64,000 nt of DNA from Klebsiella pneumoniae (GTDB lineage Bacteria > Pseudomonadota > Gammaproteobacteria > Pseudomonadales > Pseudohongiellaceae). Each line of letters starts with the position of its first letter. Within the stretch, counting starts at the first letter, position 1. This document shows, piece by piece, positions 10,422 to 19,012 of this stretch. Below the pieces are notes generated by a model that ran no database searches, had not been told where the DNA came from, and was given only the letters and a program-made list of their open reading frames with translations. The stretch spans positions 1 to 64,000 of the forward strand of contig CAMCRC010000003.1 in NCBI GenBank assembly GCA_945877175.1. The letters run 5' to 3'. A program made the position numbers and the translations under genes.

Positions 10422-11495
10422 TTACTGACGAACGTAGCGCTTAATGCCGCCCACGGGTCCTACTTCCGCACCGTAAACGATGCCATTGGCATCTACCACT
10501 ACACCTTCTGCTGTGCATGTGCCGGTGCAATCCGGAATTGGATCCGGAATGAATGCCGTCACTTCGCCTGTCACCGCGCTGCCTATCCGAATTCCACGCA
10601 ACCATGCAGCGTGGTCAGGATTGACTGAGCCGGATTCAGAATCTGCAGCATAAAGGATGTCGTTCTTGTCGATATAAAGGCCACTGTTGCGGCTGAACTG
10701 ATACCACGTGTCCAATCGGTTGCCTTCCTGATCGAATATCACGACTCGGTTATTGCCGCGGTCAGCAACGAACAGACGGCCTTGAGAATCCATCGCCAGA
10801 GAATGCGGCTGCTGGAACTGGTCTGGACCGGTTCCCAAAGAGCCCCATGCCTTGATGAATTCGCCTTGGCTGTTGAATTTCAGAACCCGAGACGTTGAGC
10901 CAGCAGCGTTGGAGTGGCCTTCGCCGATGAAAATGTCGCCGTTGGGAGCAACGAATACGTCGTTTGGCTGAAACAGATATCCAGGCTCGCGTGCACCACC
11001 TGGTTCGCCGATACGCATCAACAGCTCGCCTTCAGGGCTGAACTTCAGCACTTGGTGGCCTTTAAGCTCACCAGTGTGAGAACCGTCCTGCGCGCGGTTG
11101 TCGCGGCCATCAGTAACCCAGACATTGCCTTCGAAATCCACGTGGATACCATGCGGCCACATTACAAGGCCCGCGCCGAAGCTTGTGACCATGTTGCCAT
11201 TGGCGTCGAACTTGAAAATTGAATCCAGATTGGTCGTAGCGCAAGGGCCGACGTTACCGCCGCAGCGTTCACCTACCCATATGCTGGTTCCATCAATATC
11301 CACATCAACGGCACTTGTGGAGCCCCAGCTTCTTCCGGCGGGCATTTTGGCCCAGCCTTCAATGGTCTGGTACGGATTGGGCAGAGCATTCACTGGCTGC
11401 ATATCAGGCTGGGCAAAGCTCAGCATGGGTATGACAGCCACAGCTGCTGTCAGTGACATCAGGGCTGTTTTGATACTTTTATTGTAGTTTGACAC
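10422..11495 (-). CDS. Exported NHL-repeat beta-propeller protein (amidating-lyase-like)
   Basis: This 357-residue protein has an N-terminal signal sequence (KSIKTALMSLTAAVAVIPML, likely cleavage after SFA), so it should be periplasmic or secreted. The rest is a series of NHL-type propeller blades with repeats such as WPHGIHVDFEGNVWVTDG, QPNDVFVAPNGDIFIGEG and QPHSLAMDSQGRLFVADRG. Such propellers resemble peptidyl-alpha-hydroxyglycine amidating lyase, but the real substrate in bacteria is generally unknown. Two cysteine-containing stretches (CGGNVGPC, CTGTC) could form disulfides. The start is GTG 11495. It is monocistronic between a promoter and the shared terminator. Confidence 0.8.
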   Translation of the reverse strand: MSNYNKSIKTALMSLTAAVAVIPMLSFAQPDMQPVNALPNPYQTIEGWAKMPAGRSWGSTSAVDVDIDGTSIWVGERCGGNVGPCATTNLDSIFKFDANGNMVTSFGAGLVMWPHGIHVDFEGNVWVTDGRDNRAQDGSHTGELKGHQVLKFSPEGELLMRIGEPGGAREPGYLFQPNDVFVAPNGDIFIGEGHSNAAGSTSRVLKFNSQGEFIKAWGSLGTGPDQFQQPHSLAMDSQGRLFVADRGNNRVVIFDQEGNRLDTWYQFSRNSGLYIDKNDILYAADSESGSVNPDHAAWLRGIRIGSAVTGEVTAFIPDPIPDCTGTCTAEGVVVDANGIVYGAEVGPVGGIKRYVRQ

Positions 11496-11533
11496 GGCGG
11501 AGAACTCTCCCTTGGATTGCTAAATGGACCGAC

Positions 11534-11562
11534 AGAATAAAGCACCTGTTTTGGTAATTCAA
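11534..11562 (-). promoter_or_regulatory. Promoter for the beta-propeller gene
   Basis: On the minus strand TTGAAT (11562-11557) and TATTCT (11539-11534) are separated by 17 bases and lie about 40 bases before the GTG start. A GGAGA-GT-TCTCC inverted repeat sits between promoter and start. The match to sigma70 consensus is good but not perfect. Confidence 0.5.
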
Positions 11563-11714
11563 TCAGACATATGCGAAGCATGGCGAGGTTTGAAAACACA
11601 AGAATTCGATTGCACAGGTATAACAACAAGGGGTAGTTTCGTTGCGGCCATCCTGGTCCTGTTGTGAATCGTTTAAAGCCATCACGGCAGGCAGTGCGCT
11701 TGAAGGAGTATCCA

Positions 11715-12062
11715 GTGAGTGATCTTGAAGAAATCAAACTCAAAGCGCGTCATTTTGCAGCTCAACGTGACTGGAACCAGTTCCATTCGCCCAAGAACCT
11801 CGTCATGGCTCTTGGGGTAGAAGCAGCAGAATTGAGCGAAATTTTTCAATGGTTGACTGAAGAACAGTCTGGGCAGTTGTCTGAAGAAATGCGTGCACGA
11901 GTCGCAGATGAGATCGCAGATGTGCAAGTTTATCTGGTCCGACTGGCAGATCGTCTGGAGATTGATATCGCCTCTTCCGTAACAGCCAAAATGAAGAAGA
12001 ATGAAGCAAAGTATCCGGCAGACCTGGTGCGTGGCAGTTCAAAGAAGTACTCGGAGTACTGA
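11715..12062 (+). CDS. MazG-like nucleotide pyrophosphohydrolase (dCTPase type)
   Basis: A 115-residue all-alpha NTP pyrophosphatase resembling eukaryotic DCTPP1/RS21-C6, which hydrolyses dCTP and modified dCTPs to the monophosphate. Visible are RDWNQFHSPKNLVMAL, the metal-binding EAAELSEIFQW (ExxE) and DEIADVQVYLVRLAD (ExxD), and KYPADLVRGSSKKY at the end. GTG 11715 is chosen because AAGGAG lies six bases upstream; the ORF track start is 17 codons earlier. It is distinct from the full-length MazG at 38746. It forms a tight cluster with the next two genes. Confidence 0.85.
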   Translation: MSDLEEIKLKARHFAAQRDWNQFHSPKNLVMALGVEAAELSEIFQWLTEEQSGQLSEEMRARVADEIADVQVYLVRLADRLEIDIASSVTAKMKKNEAKYPADLVRGSSKKYSEY

Positions 12063-12063
12063 G

Positions 12064-12519
12064 ATGCTGGTTAACGAAGACGGCAAGAGTGCGTGCCGCG
12101 TCGCGGTCTATGGCACATTGAAGCGAGGGCTTGAGAACAATCACGTTCTAAAAGATTCATTATTTCTGGGAACGGACAGCCTTGATTCGATCCTGCTTTA
12201 CGACCTTGGAGCATATCCGGGAGCGAGGCGTGGGAAGTCCGATGGCATAGAGGTCGAGATATACTGGATCGAGCACAACGTTCTGCTTGCATTGGATCAA
12301 CTTGAGGAATTTGATCCCAAGTTGCCACGTTCAAGTTTGTATCGTCGGGAAACAATACCAACTGCTCATGGCGATGCCTGGATATACCTCTTCAATGGCT
12401 CAGTAGCCGGCCGCAGGCCGCTCACCAAGGGAAGCTGGCGACCGCGTGGCAATTCGCTTTCCAATCGCAATGTCCCTTTGCGCACCATCACTGAGGGTGA
12501 ATTACATGATCTGTGCTGA
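12064..12519 (+). CDS. Gamma-glutamylcyclotransferase-like protein (AIG2 family)
   Basis: A 151-residue GGCT-fold protein with the hallmark substrate loop VAVYGTLKRGLENNHVL near residue 12, and LDQLEEFD, which includes the glutamate expected to act as general acid/base. Family members release 5-oxoproline from gamma-glutamyl compounds, but many bacterial members have no assigned substrate. The start at ATG 12064 lies one base after the pyrophosphohydrolase stop, and the 3' end overlaps ltaE by 14 bases, so the three genes are probably translated together. Confidence 0.75.
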   Translation: MLVNEDGKSACRVAVYGTLKRGLENNHVLKDSLFLGTDSLDSILLYDLGAYPGARRGKSDGIEVEIYWIEHNVLLALDQLEEFDPKLPRSSLYRRETIPTAHGDAWIYLFNGSVAGRRPLTKGSWRPRGNSLSNRNVPLRTITEGELHDLC

Positions 12520-13519
12520 TGATTTCATCGATTTGCGCAGCGATACAGTGACTATGCCTTGCGACGGTATGCGCAGTGCAATGCAGAGCGCCCGCGTTGG
12601 AGACGATGTCTATGGGGAGGACCCCACGGTGCGGCTCTTGGAAGAAGAGCTTGCGCGACGAATGGGGAAGGCTGAAGGATTGTTCCTGCCAACTGGGACA
12701 CAGTCCAATCTGGTGGCACTTCTTACCCATTGTGGCAGAGGCGATGAGTATATTGCCGGGCAGCAGTCGCATACCTATAAATATGAAGGAGGAGGCGGCG
12801 CAGTACTTGGAGGAATTCAGCCTCAGCCGCTCGAATTCTGCATAGATGGGACCTTGGATCTGGAGTCCGTTCGGCTTTCCATCAAGCCGCGCGACATTCA
12901 TTTTGCTCGTACTTCGCTTATGTGCCTTGAGAACACAATGCAGGGCAAGGTTCTCCCCCTTGAATATCTGCTGACTTTGCCGGCATTCGCGCTGCAGCAC
13001 GACTTGCGTCTTCATCTGGATGGGGCTCGAGTATTCAATGCGTCGGTTGCAATGAGAGTAGACGTAAAAGTCATTACGGCCATGTTTGACTCGGTCTCAG
13101 TGTGCCTTTCCAAAGGGCTCGGCGCGCCTGCAGGATCCGTGCTGCTGGGGTCAGGGCCGTTTATCAGGGAAGCGCGGCGTTGGCGCAAGGTAGTTGGAGG
13201 AGGTATGCGCCAGTCCGGAATACTTGCGGCAGCGGGGCTCTATGCGTTGGAGCACAACGTAGAAAGACTCGCCGACGATCATTCCCGTGCCATTGCACTG
13301 GGGAATGGACTGGTCTCCTTGGGTTTTCAGGTTGATCCAATTCAGACCAACATGGTTTACGTCGATTGTAGTGAATGTGATGTTGAGGCCATGCGGCGGC
13401 GCCTTCTGACGAGGAGTGTCAGAATTACTTCTTCCAAGCGATTGCGACTGGTGACTCATCTAGGAATCAGTGACCACGACATTGCGCATGTACTTGAGGC
13501 ATTTGCGGACAGCATTTGA
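12506..13519 (+). CDS. ltaE: Low-specificity L-threonine aldolase
   Basis: This PLP enzyme cleaves L-threonine and L-allo-threonine to glycine and acetaldehyde. The 337-residue product begins MICADDFIDLRSDTVTMPC and contains RVGDDVYGEDPTV, the region LHLDGARVFNA, and the PLP-lysine motif SVCLSKGLGAPAGS. ATG 12506 is preferred over the upstream track start because homology begins at IDLRSDT and a GAGGG site lies upstream. It overlaps the preceding gene by 14 bases. A linkage to glycine or glutathione turnover through the neighbour is only inferred. Confidence 0.9.
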   Translation: MICADDFIDLRSDTVTMPCDGMRSAMQSARVGDDVYGEDPTVRLLEEELARRMGKAEGLFLPTGTQSNLVALLTHCGRGDEYIAGQQSHTYKYEGGGGAVLGGIQPQPLEFCIDGTLDLESVRLSIKPRDIHFARTSLMCLENTMQGKVLPLEYLLTLPAFALQHDLRLHLDGARVFNASVAMRVDVKVITAMFDSVSVCLSKGLGAPAGSVLLGSGPFIREARRWRKVVGGGMRQSGILAAAGLYALEHNVERLADDHSRAIALGNGLVSLGFQVDPIQTNMVYVDCSECDVEAMRRRLLTRSVRITSSKRLRLVTHLGISDHDIAHVLEAFADSI

Positions 13520-13629
13520 TCAATGCGTGCAATGAAGTATATGATTAATTAAATCATGCGCTTGGGTTCATGAGTTGATATTTGATCACAAGTTGTTGAT
13601 GCGACGTTCATATTTAGGTGCTGCACAGT

Positions 13630-14844
13630 ATGGATACTTTGAAAGCAGAGAAGTTTTTCAAGGCCGGTGAAGTCATCATGGCCCAGGGAGACGCAGGGAC
13701 ATGCGCTTACTTCATACAGGAAGGCCGCGTCGGCATAGTCGTTGAAAAAGAGGATGGTCATATCCTCAACATGGGCACTCGTGGTCCCGGCAGCATCATC
13801 GGTGAGATGGCTATCGTGGACAATCAGCCTCGAAGTGCCACTATTCGATCGCTCGAGAATTGCAAACTGCTGGAAATCACCAAGGACGATTTTGCCCGCA
13901 GTGTCCGTGGTGCCAATCCTATAGTTCGTCTAATCGCCCAAGTAATACTCATGCGGTATCGTGACATACTGCGCCGTTCGCAGATGCTTTCAATCGACTC
14001 TCCTGACATGCCCTCTCCTGAGCTGCTCGAGAAAGAGTACGCAGAGCAGATCAACGTAGTGCAGGCCATCAAGATGGCCAACGAATTCAAAGTAGCGATT
14101 GCTTCCGGGCAATTGCGTTTGCACTACCAGCCGATTATCTCCATCAAGACAGGCAGTATCCTGGGTTTCGAGGCCCTGATGCGCTGGCAGCATCCTGAGC
14201 GTGGGCTGATTCCTCCTGATCTGTTCATACCAATGGCAGAAGACAGTGGACTGATTATCGAGGCAAGTCGGTGGGCTGTGCGTGAAGTCTGTCAGCTGAT
14301 CAATAGACTTGACGTTGTGCGGCCTGATCTGAAGGACGTCTATTTCAGTGTCAACATGTCTGCAACTGATTTTGATGAGCAGGGTTTTCTGGAGGCTTTC
14401 AACAGTATCTTGAAGGATACCCGAACCTCTGCATCGAGACTCAATCTTGAGATCACTGAGAGGCTCTTGTTGAAGCAACCCAAAAATGTGAAGGACACCT
14501 TGGACAAGTGCCGCGATCTTGGGATGGGAGTTGTCATAGACGATTTCGGTATTGGATATTCCTCGTTATCCTACCTGCATCAGTACCCCATCGACACCTT
14601 GAAGATCGACAAGAGCTTCATTCATATGATGCGTCGTGATGCGAAGGTTCTTGGACTGGTCAAATCCATATTGTCTCTGAGTGAGAACATGGCTATCAGA
14701 ATTATCGCAGAAGGCGTGGAAGAGGCCGAGGAGGCAGCGCTGTTGAGCAGCCTCAATTGTGATATCGCTCAAGGATACTTTTTTTCCAGGCCCGTCGCAG
14801 AAGAGTTTCTGTATCCAATGCTGGAGCAGCGCAACCCACGTTGA
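13630..14844 (+). CDS. Cyclic-nucleotide-binding domain / EAL c-di-GMP phosphodiesterase
   Basis: A 404-residue soluble protein joining an N-terminal CRP-like cyclic-nucleotide-binding domain (about residues 5-120, with PGSIIGEMAIVDNQPRSATI) to a C-terminal EAL domain (about 155-400). The EAL domain keeps the catalytic set: EALMRW, VNMS, EITER, DDFGIGYSSL, LKIDKSF, AEGVEE and QGYFFSRP. It should hydrolyse c-di-GMP, perhaps gated by cAMP or cGMP. No GGDEF or membrane segment is present. GTG 13618 is an alternative start four codons earlier. It stands alone between ltaE and the Mo-hydroxylase operon. Confidence 0.9.
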   Translation: MDTLKAEKFFKAGEVIMAQGDAGTCAYFIQEGRVGIVVEKEDGHILNMGTRGPGSIIGEMAIVDNQPRSATIRSLENCKLLEITKDDFARSVRGANPIVRLIAQVILMRYRDILRRSQMLSIDSPDMPSPELLEKEYAEQINVVQAIKMANEFKVAIASGQLRLHYQPIISIKTGSILGFEALMRWQHPERGLIPPDLFIPMAEDSGLIIEASRWAVREVCQLINRLDVVRPDLKDVYFSVNMSATDFDEQGFLEAFNSILKDTRTSASRLNLEITERLLLKQPKNVKDTLDKCRDLGMGVVIDDFGIGYSSLSYLHQYPIDTLKIDKSFIHMMRRDAKVLGLVKSILSLSENMAIRIIAEGVEEAEEAALLSSLNCDIAQGYFFSRPVAEEFLYPMLEQRNPR

Positions 14845-14891
14845 ATGTTCGTAGAACGCTGGTTCGATCGATCGCTCAAGTCACAGAATTG

Positions 14892-14909
14892 ACCTTTTTC
14901 GAAAAAGGT
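14892..14909. repeat. 18-bp perfect palindrome between the EAL gene and the Mo-hydroxylase operon
   Basis: ACCTTTTTCGAAAAAGGT is fully self-complementary. It begins 48 bases after the EAL stop codon and 100 bases before the next gene. It has no loop and no following T-run, so it looks more like a protein-binding operator than an intrinsic terminator, but neither role is demonstrated. Confidence 0.5.
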
Positions 14910-14946
14910 GTAGTCTCCGAATTACCTGGACAAAAGCCAATACGCG

Positions 14947-14973
14947 TGCGACTTCAAGTTGCATCAAGTCGCA
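14947..14973. promoter_or_regulatory. Inverted repeat in the leader of the Mo-hydroxylase operon
   Basis: TGCGACTT (14947-14954) and AAGTCGCA (14966-14973) form a perfect 8-bp inverted repeat with an 11-base centre, 35 bases before the ATG of the 2Fe-2S subunit. The symmetry and centre suit a dimeric regulator site; as RNA it would make a hairpin upstream of the CGGAG ribosome site. No regulator gene is adjacent. Confidence 0.4.
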
Positions 14974-15008
14974 TGCCTCCCGACAACCTATAAAAACATC
15001 GGAGTAAC

Positions 15009-15602
15009 ATGTCAGTGAACCTACGACTAACACGCAGGCGTTTCATCAAAGGAGTGATTTACTCCAGCGCCGCAGCACTATCCGGTGCAGGTGTGTACCT
15101 TGCCAGCGCCCAGTCCCGACCCGCAGCAGCGGTCGAACGATTGCTTTCCATAAACGTCAATGGACGTACCCGCCGAGTTGATGTCCTTCCTCAGGAAACA
15201 CTCGCCCACACCTTGCGATACAAATTGGAACTCACGGGCACGAAAATCGGCTGCAACCGTGGCGAATGCGGCGCATGTACCGTGCTGATCGACGATGTTA
15301 CCAACTATGCTTGTTCGACGCTTACCCACAGTGTCAAACAGCGAGCTGTCACAACAATCGAAGGATTGCAGTCGGCCGATGGACAATTGCACTCAGTACA
15401 GCAGGCGTTTCTTGATGAGCTTGGCCCGCAATGTGGGTTCTGCACTCCCGGCCAGGTTCTGTCTACTGTCGCACTGCTCAAGTCCAATCCCAGGCCGACA
15501 CGTGCAGAAGCACGCGATGCGCTTGCAGGCAATCTCTGCCGTTGTGGTGCATACGATCACTATTTGAATGGCGTTATGCGCGCCTCGGGGCAACTGTCAT
15601 GA
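15009..15602 (+). CDS. Mo-hydroxylase 2Fe-2S subunit with Tat signal (PaoA-like)
   Basis: The electron-transfer subunit of a xanthine-oxidase-family enzyme. Of 197 residues, the first 35 or so form a twin-arginine signal (LTRRRFIKG followed by a hydrophobic stretch to SAQ), implying export of the folded complex. The plant-ferredoxin-type cluster site is CNRGECGAC plus a later cysteine (YACSTL), and the second all-alpha cluster domain has CGFCTPG and CRCGAY. This resembles E. coli periplasmic aldehyde oxidoreductase PaoA. A CGGAG ribosome site precedes ATG 15009, and the next gene starts within the stop as ATGA. Confidence 0.9.
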   Translation: MSVNLRLTRRRFIKGVIYSSAAALSGAGVYLASAQSRPAAAVERLLSINVNGRTRRVDVLPQETLAHTLRYKLELTGTKIGCNRGECGACTVLIDDVTNYACSTLTHSVKQRAVTTIEGLQSADGQLHSVQQAFLDELGPQCGFCTPGQVLSTVALLKSNPRPTRAEARDALAGNLCRCGAYDHYLNGVMRASGQLS

Positions 15603-18004
15603 CATACATGCATATAGGCAAGGATTTCACACCCCCGTGCGCTGAAGGCAAGATCACGGGTGCCGCTCGCTACGCGGAAGACTTCAAGAAGGAGGGCATG
15701 GTGTTCGCCCGCCTTCTTACCAGTCCTGTACCTAGTGGCATGGTACGCAATATCGACGTGTCTGAGGCGCTCCGGATGGACGGAGTAGTTGGTATTCTTA
15801 CGGCCGAAGATTTGCCTGAACAAGCGCGACCCGGTATTCCCGCGCTGTCAAATGAATTGATTTACGTGGGGCAGCCTATTCTCGCTGTCGCTGCCATCAG
15901 TGAGCAGATCGCCGAAAATGCACTTGAACGCATTCGGATGGATATCGAGCGTCGCTCTTTTGTTGTGGACCCTCTGGACAGTCTCATTGAAGGCGGACCG
16001 AATGCCTATCCGGAAGGCAATGTCATGATGCGTGGCGAAAATGGCATGGAACTTCGCCCTCTGAAATGGTCTCGCCAGGCAATTGAAGATTTTCGAGCCG
16101 GGCGTGAACCAGCAGCAGAGTTCACTACTGAATGGTCCTATGGAGATCTCAACGCAGCCTTTGCTGAAGCAACAGTGATCATTGAAGAACCGTTCGTGAC
16201 AGCCGGGTATCCGCATCACTCCCTCGAGCCACGTACCTGTATGGCTTACTGGGAGAACGGCCGCTGCTTCTTCCATGGTTCGCTGCAGAGCCAAAGCGCT
16301 GCCAATGCGCCACTTTCCCGCATGCTGGGCATAGAACTCGATCAGCTTGTTTTCATCAATGAGACCACTGGTGGTGGTTTCGGCTCTCGAATCGGGCCGT
16401 ATTCGTTCATGTCCATCGCTGGGTATCTCTCCCGCAAGGTCAACCGGCCGGTGCAGGTCCGAATTACCCGAGAGGAGGAGTTCTTCATCGGATCTGCGCG
16501 CTCGGGCATGCAGGGCTGGATCAAGGTGGGTGTCAAGCCGGATGGCAAGGTTGCCGCTGTCGACGTCATCATTGTCAATGATGGAGGTTCCAGTGGTTCG
16601 GGCAGTGGTTCGTCTTCCGCCGGTGCCATTTCCGTGTCCTATCAGCCTGCGGCCATGCGCTTCCGCGGGGCGTCCGTGTTCACCAATACCGCACCACGTG
16701 GCGCACAGCGGGGCCCTGGCCAGAACGAGATGCATGCCATTCTTGCACCGGTCATGGACAAGGCTGCGCGGCAACTCGGCATCGATCGCGTCGAGTTCCG
16801 GCGCATCAATGCCCCAGACAACAACTCCCTGATCGAAGCGAACCAGGGTCCTGTCACCAGCGCCTACATGCGCGAGGCGATTGATATGGGCGCCCAGATG
16901 TTTGACTGGCAGGCCAGGATCAATCAGCCGCGTCGCAACGGCAGCAAAGTCATCGGGATAGGGGTGGGCGAGGGGTATCACGGAGCTGGCAACAACGGCT
17001 TTGACGGACTGATTCGCATCGGGCCGGATGGCAAGATCTATCTGCACACCGGCGTCGGCAATCTCGGCACCTACTCTTATGCAGCGACTGTTCGTGCAGC
17101 TGCCGAAGTGCTGCAGTGTCCCTGGGAAAATTGCGAAATCGTACGTGCCAACAGTGATCGCGGGCTTCCCCACAGTTCCGGTCAGGGCGGCAGCAATACA
17201 ATCTTCACTCACACGCGGACCAACTACGTTGCCGCAATGGACGCTGTCAACAAGATGAAGGAGATTGCGGCCGCCGAACTCGGTGGCACGGTCGACGACT
17301 ACAGCATCGATGGCAGCCGTGTGTTCAAGACTGCGACGCCGGCTGAGGGCCTGACATATGCCGAGACAGCTCAGCGCGCCATTGCGCTGGGAGGCAAGTA
17401 CAGCGGGGCAGAGTACCCGGAAGACCTCAATGATCTCACCAAACTTGCCGTTCAGAAGATTGCCGGCACCGGTCTGGTGGGTGTATCGAAAGACAACCTC
17501 GAGAAGAACGGCACTGCACCCGGTTTGGCCATAGCCTTCGCTGAAGTAGAGCTCGATCTTGATACGGGCAAGTTTGAAATTCGCGACTACACCGCTGTCG
17601 CTGAGTGCGGAACCGTGGTTCATCCCAAGGGTCTCTCACATGGCATGAACGGTGGTGGGGTGTGGGGGTTCGGCATGGCGGGATTTGAACGCCACGTGTA
17701 TGACCCTCAGAATGGTCTGCCTGCGAACGTCGGGCTCTATCAGAGCAAGCCACCGACTTTCCTTGACGTCCCTCTGGCAATGCACACGGCAGCCGTCAAT
17801 CTGCCTGATCCGCAGAGTCCGTTTGGGGCTCGTGGAATTGGTGAGCCGGCGATGGGATGTGCTGCGGCAGCCGTCATGAGCGCACTGACCGATGCATTGG
17901 ATGGTCACTTGTTCAACAGAACTCCTGTGACTCCCGACATGATCATCGAGCACGTCGCGCAGTACACCTATAACAACAAGTCACTGAAAACAAATACTTT
18001 CTGA
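15599..18004 (+). CDS. Mo-hydroxylase molybdopterin-binding subunit (PaoC/IorB-like)
   Basis: The large catalytic subunit, 801 residues from ATG 15599, which overlaps the previous stop by four bases. The ORF track start inside the 2Fe-2S gene is rejected. Family features are the N-terminal a/b hammerhead domain (KITGAARYAEDF), TTGGGFGSRIG, the cofactor-binding APRGAQRGPGQNE, GQGGSNT and the C-terminal GARGIGEP whose glutamate is the general base. It has no signal of its own, so export would depend on the Tat-bearing partner. The substrate (aldehyde or N-heterocycle) cannot be told from sequence. It is somewhat longer than E. coli PaoC. Confidence 0.9.
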   Translation: MTYMHIGKDFTPPCAEGKITGAARYAEDFKKEGMVFARLLTSPVPSGMVRNIDVSEALRMDGVVGILTAEDLPEQARPGIPALSNELIYVGQPILAVAAISEQIAENALERIRMDIERRSFVVDPLDSLIEGGPNAYPEGNVMMRGENGMELRPLKWSRQAIEDFRAGREPAAEFTTEWSYGDLNAAFAEATVIIEEPFVTAGYPHHSLEPRTCMAYWENGRCFFHGSLQSQSAANAPLSRMLGIELDQLVFINETTGGGFGSRIGPYSFMSIAGYLSRKVNRPVQVRITREEEFFIGSARSGMQGWIKVGVKPDGKVAAVDVIIVNDGGSSGSGSGSSSAGAISVSYQPAAMRFRGASVFTNTAPRGAQRGPGQNEMHAILAPVMDKAARQLGIDRVEFRRINAPDNNSLIEANQGPVTSAYMREAIDMGAQMFDWQARINQPRRNGSKVIGIGVGEGYHGAGNNGFDGLIRIGPDGKIYLHTGVGNLGTYSYAATVRAAAEVLQCPWENCEIVRANSDRGLPHSSGQGGSNTIFTHTRTNYVAAMDAVNKMKEIAAAELGGTVDDYSIDGSRVFKTATPAEGLTYAETAQRAIALGGKYSGAEYPEDLNDLTKLAVQKIAGTGLVGVSKDNLEKNGTAPGLAIAFAEVELDLDTGKFEIRDYTAVAECGTVVHPKGLSHGMNGGGVWGFGMAGFERHVYDPQNGLPANVGLYQSKPPTFLDVPLAMHTAAVNLPDPQSPFGARGIGEPAMGCAAAAVMSALTDALDGHLFNRTPVTPDMIIEHVAQYTYNNKSLKTNTF

Positions 18005-18011
18005 GGTTACT

Positions 18012-19001
18012 ATGCCATCACATGACGTCATGCCGGATATCGAACTCTACCAGCCCGTGCAGGTAGAGGATGCGCTTGACCTGGCCTCTCGGCTCGCCGA
18101 GCGGGGCTGGTTGCTTGGCGGCGGCCAGGATACTTATGGCTGGTTGAAAGACCGCAACAAATCGCCTGAGGCAATGATTGACCTCAATGGAATCGAAGCT
18201 CTGCGAGGCATTCGTGAGACAGCCGACGGAATCGAGATCGGGGCGCTCACGACCCTCACTGAAGTTGCCACCAATCCGCTGATCAAGGCCAGTTACTCTT
18301 TGTTGTCTGATGCGGCGGTCAAGGTTGCCAGTCCGCAGATCAGAAACGTGGGAACGGTGGGGGGCAATTTGGTGCAGGATGTGCGTTGCTGGTACTACCG
18401 GCGCGGTTTGTCCTGCTATCGCGCAGGCGGCAATCTTTGCTATGCGGATACTCCCCAGGGGATGAATCGTGAACACGCGATTTTCGGCGCTAGCCGTTGC
18501 GTGGCCGTGACCCCCTCGGATACGGCACCGGCGCTGGTCGCGCTGGAAGCGTCCATGGTCATCCGCAGCGTATCAGGAGAGCGCGTCGTTTCCGCACAGG
18601 ACTTCTTCGTGGGCCCGAACGTGGATATTCTCCATACCACTGTGCTGCAGCCCGGCGAGATACTGACGGCCGTTCGCATTCCCAACACCTGGGCGAATGC
18701 CACGTTCTACTTCGAGAAGGTGGCAGACCGCAATGTGTGGGATTTCGCACTGGTCAGCATAGCAGTGGCAATGCGCGAGTCGGGTGGTGTGATTCAGGAT
18801 TCCCGCTTTGTCGCGGGTGCCGTGCAGTGCACACCACGCCGTCTGGAAGCCGTAGAAGCCGCCGTACGTGGAAAGGCCAAGGGTGAAGCGACTGCACAGG
18901 CAATCGGTACTCTTGCCAGCAATGGCGCCGAACCTTTGAATCACAACGGTTTCAAGATGCCTCTGGTAGACAGTCTGGCCAAGCGCGCACTGCTTGCCTG
19001 A
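18012..19001 (+). CDS. Mo-hydroxylase FAD-binding subunit (PaoB-like)
   Basis: The 329-residue flavin subunit passes electrons from the Fe-S subunit to an external acceptor. The FAD-binding segments are WLLGGGQDTYGW and SPQIRNVGTVGGNLVQD. An insertion rich in cysteines follows (RCWYYRRGLSCYRAGGNLCY and a later SRCVAV), matching the extra 4Fe-4S cluster described for E. coli PaoB and related enzymes. The gene order FeS-Mo-FAD differs from E. coli paoABC. It ends the operon, just before a strong terminator. No PaoD/XdhC-like maturation factor is next to it. Confidence 0.88.
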   Translation: MPSHDVMPDIELYQPVQVEDALDLASRLAERGWLLGGGQDTYGWLKDRNKSPEAMIDLNGIEALRGIRETADGIEIGALTTLTEVATNPLIKASYSLLSDAAVKVASPQIRNVGTVGGNLVQDVRCWYYRRGLSCYRAGGNLCYADTPQGMNREHAIFGASRCVAVTPSDTAPALVALEASMVIRSVSGERVVSAQDFFVGPNVDILHTTVLQPGEILTAVRIPNTWANATFYFEKVADRNVWDFALVSIAVAMRESGGVIQDSRFVAGAVQCTPRRLEAVEAAVRGKAKGEATAQAIGTLASNGAEPLNHNGFKMPLVDSLAKRALLA

Positions 19002-19012
19002 TAAGATAGAAG

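Noticed and set aside
13541-13590. Possible CRP site or terminator between ltaE and the EAL gene
   Set aside because: ATGATT-AATTA-AATCAT is only a short AT-rich repeat without a T-run, and TTGAT-N6-TCACA matches only one half of a CRP site.
15848-17623. 591-aa minus-strand ORF
   Set aside because: It lies antisense to the well-supported molybdopterin-binding subunit, has no recognisable domain, and its composition follows from the codon bias of the sense gene.
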